Source of the DNA: Lactobacillus apis
GTDB lineage: Bacteria > Bacillota > Bacilli > Lactobacillales > Lactobacillaceae
Reading direction: 5' to 3'
DNA: 43,114 nt
NCBI RefSeq assembly: GCF_002837055.1
Contig: NZ_PDKP01000001.1
Location: 20,742 to 63,855 of the forward strand
Both the position numbers and the translations under genes were made by a program. Positions 42,574 to 43,114 of the stretch are shown piece by piece. A model generated the notes under the pieces. That model did no database searches. It was not told the DNA's origin and was given only the letters and a program-made list of their open reading frames with translations. How positions within the stretch are numbered: the first letter of the stretch is position 1; every line of letters starts with the position of its first letter.

Positions 42574-43114
42574 GTGAAAAAAACTTTTTTAAATATCTTG
42601 TATAATGCGGTTTACCAAATTTTCCTTGTGCTAGTGCCGTTAATTACGGTGCCATACTTATCGCGAATTTTGGGCCCAAAAACTTATGGTATTTATAGCA
42701 ATGTTAATAATATTGTCCAGTTCTTAATGATCTTTTGTACATTATCAGTTTCATATATTGGAATGAGGACAATTTCGCAAACACGAGCATTTAAAAGCCC
42801 ACAAGAATTAACTGAAGCATTTTGGGGCTTATGGTATTTTCAAGCATTAGCGGGCTTGGTTACGATTCTAATTGTTGTTTTAGTTGCGTGTTTTTTCCAT
42901 ATTAAGTATTGGCAATACATTTTGTTGATGGTGCCATATTTAATCTCAGCTCAAGTTGATATTTCATGGTTTTTCCAAGGGTTGGCAGACTTTGGTCGTG
43001 TTGTTTTAAAAAATACGGCGGTTAAACTAGTTTCAGTTGTTTTGATTTTATTATGGGTTAAACAACCAGGCGACTTGTGGAAATATATGTTGATTATGTC
43101 GGTCTCAACGATGT
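42574..43114 (+). CDS. Polysaccharide flippase, Wzx/MATE-like (3' part beyond window)
   Basis: The frame is open from GTG 42574, after a GAGGGTAA ribosome site, to the right edge: 180 residues of a highly hydrophobic protein. It starts MKKTFLNILYNAVYQIFLVL and contains VPLITVPYLSRILGPKTYGIYS, key residues of the Wzx/RfbX O-unit flippase N terminus, with about five membrane helices so far and QVDISWFFQGLADF. Wzx proteins flip undecaprenyl-linked repeat units across the membrane. It is three bases after the glycerophosphotransferase gene, so capsule/exopolysaccharide or wall polymer synthesis continues to the right. Confidence 0.9.
   Translation, partial: MKKTFLNILYNAVYQIFLVLVPLITVPYLSRILGPKTYGIYSNVNNIVQFLMIFCTLSVSYIGMRTISQTRAFKSPQELTEAFWGLWYFQALAGLVTILIVVLVACFFHIKYWQYILLMVPYLISAQVDISWFFQGLADFGRVVLKNTAVKLVSVVLILLWVKQPGDLWKYMLIMSVSTM

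Overview
The window is low-GC, tightly packed Firmicutes DNA. Strong GGAGG-type ribosome sites, many hairpin-plus-T terminators, several PTS sugar transporters, a phosphoketolase, Opp/Gln ABC importers and CcpA-type cre sites point to a Lactobacillaceae chromosome, probably a gut-type Lactobacillus of the acidophilus/johnsonii kind. That assignment is inferred from gene content, not from a marker gene. I see no tRNA, rRNA, CRISPR array, transposase or phage gene.

Layout. (1) 1-3956: the end of a mannose-family PTS operon (EIIC partial, EIID, two SIS-domain sugar-amine deglycase/isomerase-like proteins, EIIA). It resembles the gfr operons that take up glycated lysine. (2) 4156-8955: a lactose/cellobiose-family PTS split into EIIB-EIIA, a reverse-strand GH1 phospho-beta-glucosidase and a detached EIIC, with cre-like sites at all three promoters. 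(3) 9042-11342: HxlR regulator divergent from a nitroreductase, a membrane protein, Dps. (4) 11468-17779: rpiA, a nucleoside hydrolase and a GntR regulator in one operon; a frameshifted EntA-type bacteriocin immunity pseudogene behind a DeoR regulator; and phosphoketolase. (5) 17858-24648: a PTS EIIBC, a metallophosphatase plus CNT-type nucleoside transporter pair, and a P-type cation ATPase behind a yybP-ykoY (manganese) riboswitch. (6) 24746-28388: free-methionine-sulfoxide reductase and a glutamine-type ABC importer. (7) 28532-39354: the most interesting block. A FrlB-like deglycase and FrlD-like kinase are followed by two paralogous OppA-type lipoproteins, OppB, OppC, OppD, OppF, a ClbS/DfsB-like protein and a GntR/UTRA regulator. 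(8) 39423-43114: CPBP membrane protein, aldo/keto reductase, then the start of a cell-surface polymer locus (CDP-glycerol glycerophosphotransferase, flippase).

How they fit. Two unlinked modules look built for Amadori (sugar-amine) compounds. The PTS module at the left edge phosphorylates its substrate during import and has deglycase-like proteins but no kinase in view. The ABC module imports an unmodified substrate and carries its own kinase and deglycase. Its use of an oligopeptide-type transporter suggests glycated peptides or fructosyl-amino acids. The frlB transcription unit and the second binding-protein/opp unit have near-identical promoters overlapping the same short inverted repeat, so they are probably co-regulated, plausibly by the GntR protein at 38593. 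Separately, 5'-nucleotidase-like hydrolase, nucleoside transporter, nucleoside hydrolase, RpiA and phosphoketolase form a plausible route from nucleosides through ribose 5-phosphate to acetyl phosphate.
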